A stretch of DNA of 13,639 nt. Origin: Patescibacteria group bacterium (GTDB lineage: Bacteria; Patescibacteriota; Andersenbacteria; UBA10190). The notes beneath the pieces are model-generated. The model had not been told where the DNA came from. It searched no databases and was given only the letters and a program-made list of their open reading frames with translations. The position numbers and the translations under genes were made by a program. This document shows, in pieces, positions 12,971-13,639 of the stretch (the stretch's first letter is position 1; each line of letters opens with the position of its first letter). The stretch is from positions 1-13,639 of the forward strand of contig JACZRJ010000005.1 in the NCBI GenBank assembly GCA_022574795.1. Direction: 5' to 3'.

Positions 12971-13639
12971 TTACACTTTATTTCTGTCAATGAAGTCGCG
13001 TGTTTTGTCGACCAGCGTCCCTAAGCGCTCGGCCGAGGGAGCATAGTCGTACAACTGTAATCGTCTTGAGGCTTGCTTAGCCACGGTGTGGTAGTAGGTC
13101 TGATCGGACAGTAGCCGCGCTCCGGCTTCGATCAGCTGCTCGGTGGGAGTGTCGGGTTGCGAAACGAGATCGGGAAACAGGTCAACTTGGGCATCAGAAT
13201 TGCCGCCGAGGCTGACGGTGCCGACGGCAGCACAATCGGTTTGTACCCGGCCGCGGGTTTGAGTGTAGTCAGTGTTAATGACGAGGGTTGTTTGGGCCAG
13301 CGTTTCCAAATGCTGCTGCCAGGGCTCAAAGGGTAGGACCTGGTATTTGGTACCGCTTAGCTTGGAGTAGTTATAGTCATATTCGGCAACCTTGGGGACT
13401 ACTATGGTGTAGCCAGGGAATTTCTGCTGCAGAGCGGCCGCGATAGTGTGGCCCTGTTTGATGTTGTGGCGTTGCGTTATACCGGCAACAAGTAGGTGTG
13501 GTCGCTTTTGGGCTAAGGGACGTTGGTGTTCGCTGGCGAAGTTGGCGGGGTAGGGCTGGGGCAGATAAATGACCTCTTGGCCGGAGATGCTGCGGTACCA
13601 GTCAACGGTGCTTTTAACGACACTAATAAAGACATCCCA
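12971..13639 (-). CDS. C-terminal part of a GT-B-like glycosyltransferase (5' end outside window)
   Basis: The minus-strand frame is open from the window's right edge to a TAA at 12971-12973, giving 222 residues of a larger protein. A TTG at 13309 could open a shorter frame, but the upstream codons read as well-ordered protein and show it is internal. A Rossmann-like C-terminal domain begins with HLLVAGITQRHNIKQGHTIAAALQQKFPGYTIVVPK. It continues through TTLVINTDYTQTRGRVQTDCAAVGTVSLGG, where the GRVQTDCAAVG segment sits where GT-B enzymes bind the donor nucleotide, and ends in a helical tail. It resembles a diverged glycosyltransferase whose usual acidic donor-binding residue is replaced (TDCAA in place of a TEAAA-type motif). 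It ends against the plus-strand terminator. Exact family is uncertain. Confidence 0.7.
   Translation of the reverse strand, partial: WDVFISVVKSTVDWYRSISGQEVIYLPQPYPANFASEHQRPLAQKRPHLLVAGITQRHNIKQGHTIAAALQQKFPGYTIVVPKVAEYDYNYSKLSGTKYQVLPFEPWQQHLETLAQTTLVINTDYTQTRGRVQTDCAAVGTVSLGGNSDAQVDLFPDLVSQPDTPTEQLIEAGARLLSDQTYYHTVAKQASRRLQLYDYAPSAERLGTLVDKTRDFIDRNKV

Overview
This window holds a dense cell-surface glycan locus. Ten genes encode complete or near-complete carbohydrate-active enzymes. Nine are glycosyltransferases or GT-B-like enzymes of the GT4, GT9, GT2/WaaE-like, GT2/DPM1-like and glycerophosphotransferase-like groups, and one is a NodB-family polysaccharide deacetylase. A truncated GT-B-like gene runs off the right edge, and the C-terminal part of an unrecognised protein enters from the left. 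I see no rRNA, tRNA, CRISPR array, transposase or integrase. No stretch over 300 bases lacks a gene.

Organism: the window is clearly bacterial. TGA is used as a stop at four places (3740-3742, 4957-4959, 8603-8605, 11254-11256), so the code is the standard bacterial one and not a TGA-recoded code. Genes are tightly packed with ATGA overlaps, most starts lack a clear Shine-Dalgarno site, and divergent GT4/GT9/GT2 genes are stacked together. This style fits a candidate phylum such as Patescibacteria, but that is an inference from style and not a proven assignment.

Layout: (1) 1-4974, plus strand: the tail of an unknown protein, then four GT4 glycosyltransferases in a tight run (gaps or overlaps of +32, +4, -8 and -4 nt). 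(2) 4957-12348, minus strand: read 5' to 3' this is a GT9, a DPM1-like polyprenyl-phosphate mannosyltransferase, a GT-B-like transferase, a NodB deacetylase, a WaaE-like GT2, a GT4 and, after an interruption, a second GT9 that converges on the plus-strand run with an 18-nt tail overlap. (3) Two small plus-strand genes of unknown function (6199-6648 and 12548-12874) lie inside the minus-strand glycan region. Each has its own TTGACA-N17 promoter, a good Shine-Dalgarno site and a strong intrinsic terminator. (4) 12971-13639, minus strand: the C-terminal part of another GT-B-like protein.

How it fits together (inference): the DPM1-like enzyme would supply a polyprenyl-phosphate sugar donor. The GT4, GT9 and GT2 enzymes would build a multi-sugar chain on a lipid carrier, and the deacetylase, translationally coupled to the WaaE-like GT2, would trim an N-acetyl group from an intermediate. 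No polymerase, flippase, ABC exporter or nucleotide-sugar synthesis gene is visible, so export and precursor supply must be encoded elsewhere.

The most unusual signals are the two self-contained reverse-oriented small-gene cassettes, a run of three hairpins translated in frame near the start of the 4957-6093 GT9 gene, and several glycosyltransferases in which a family-signature acidic residue is replaced.
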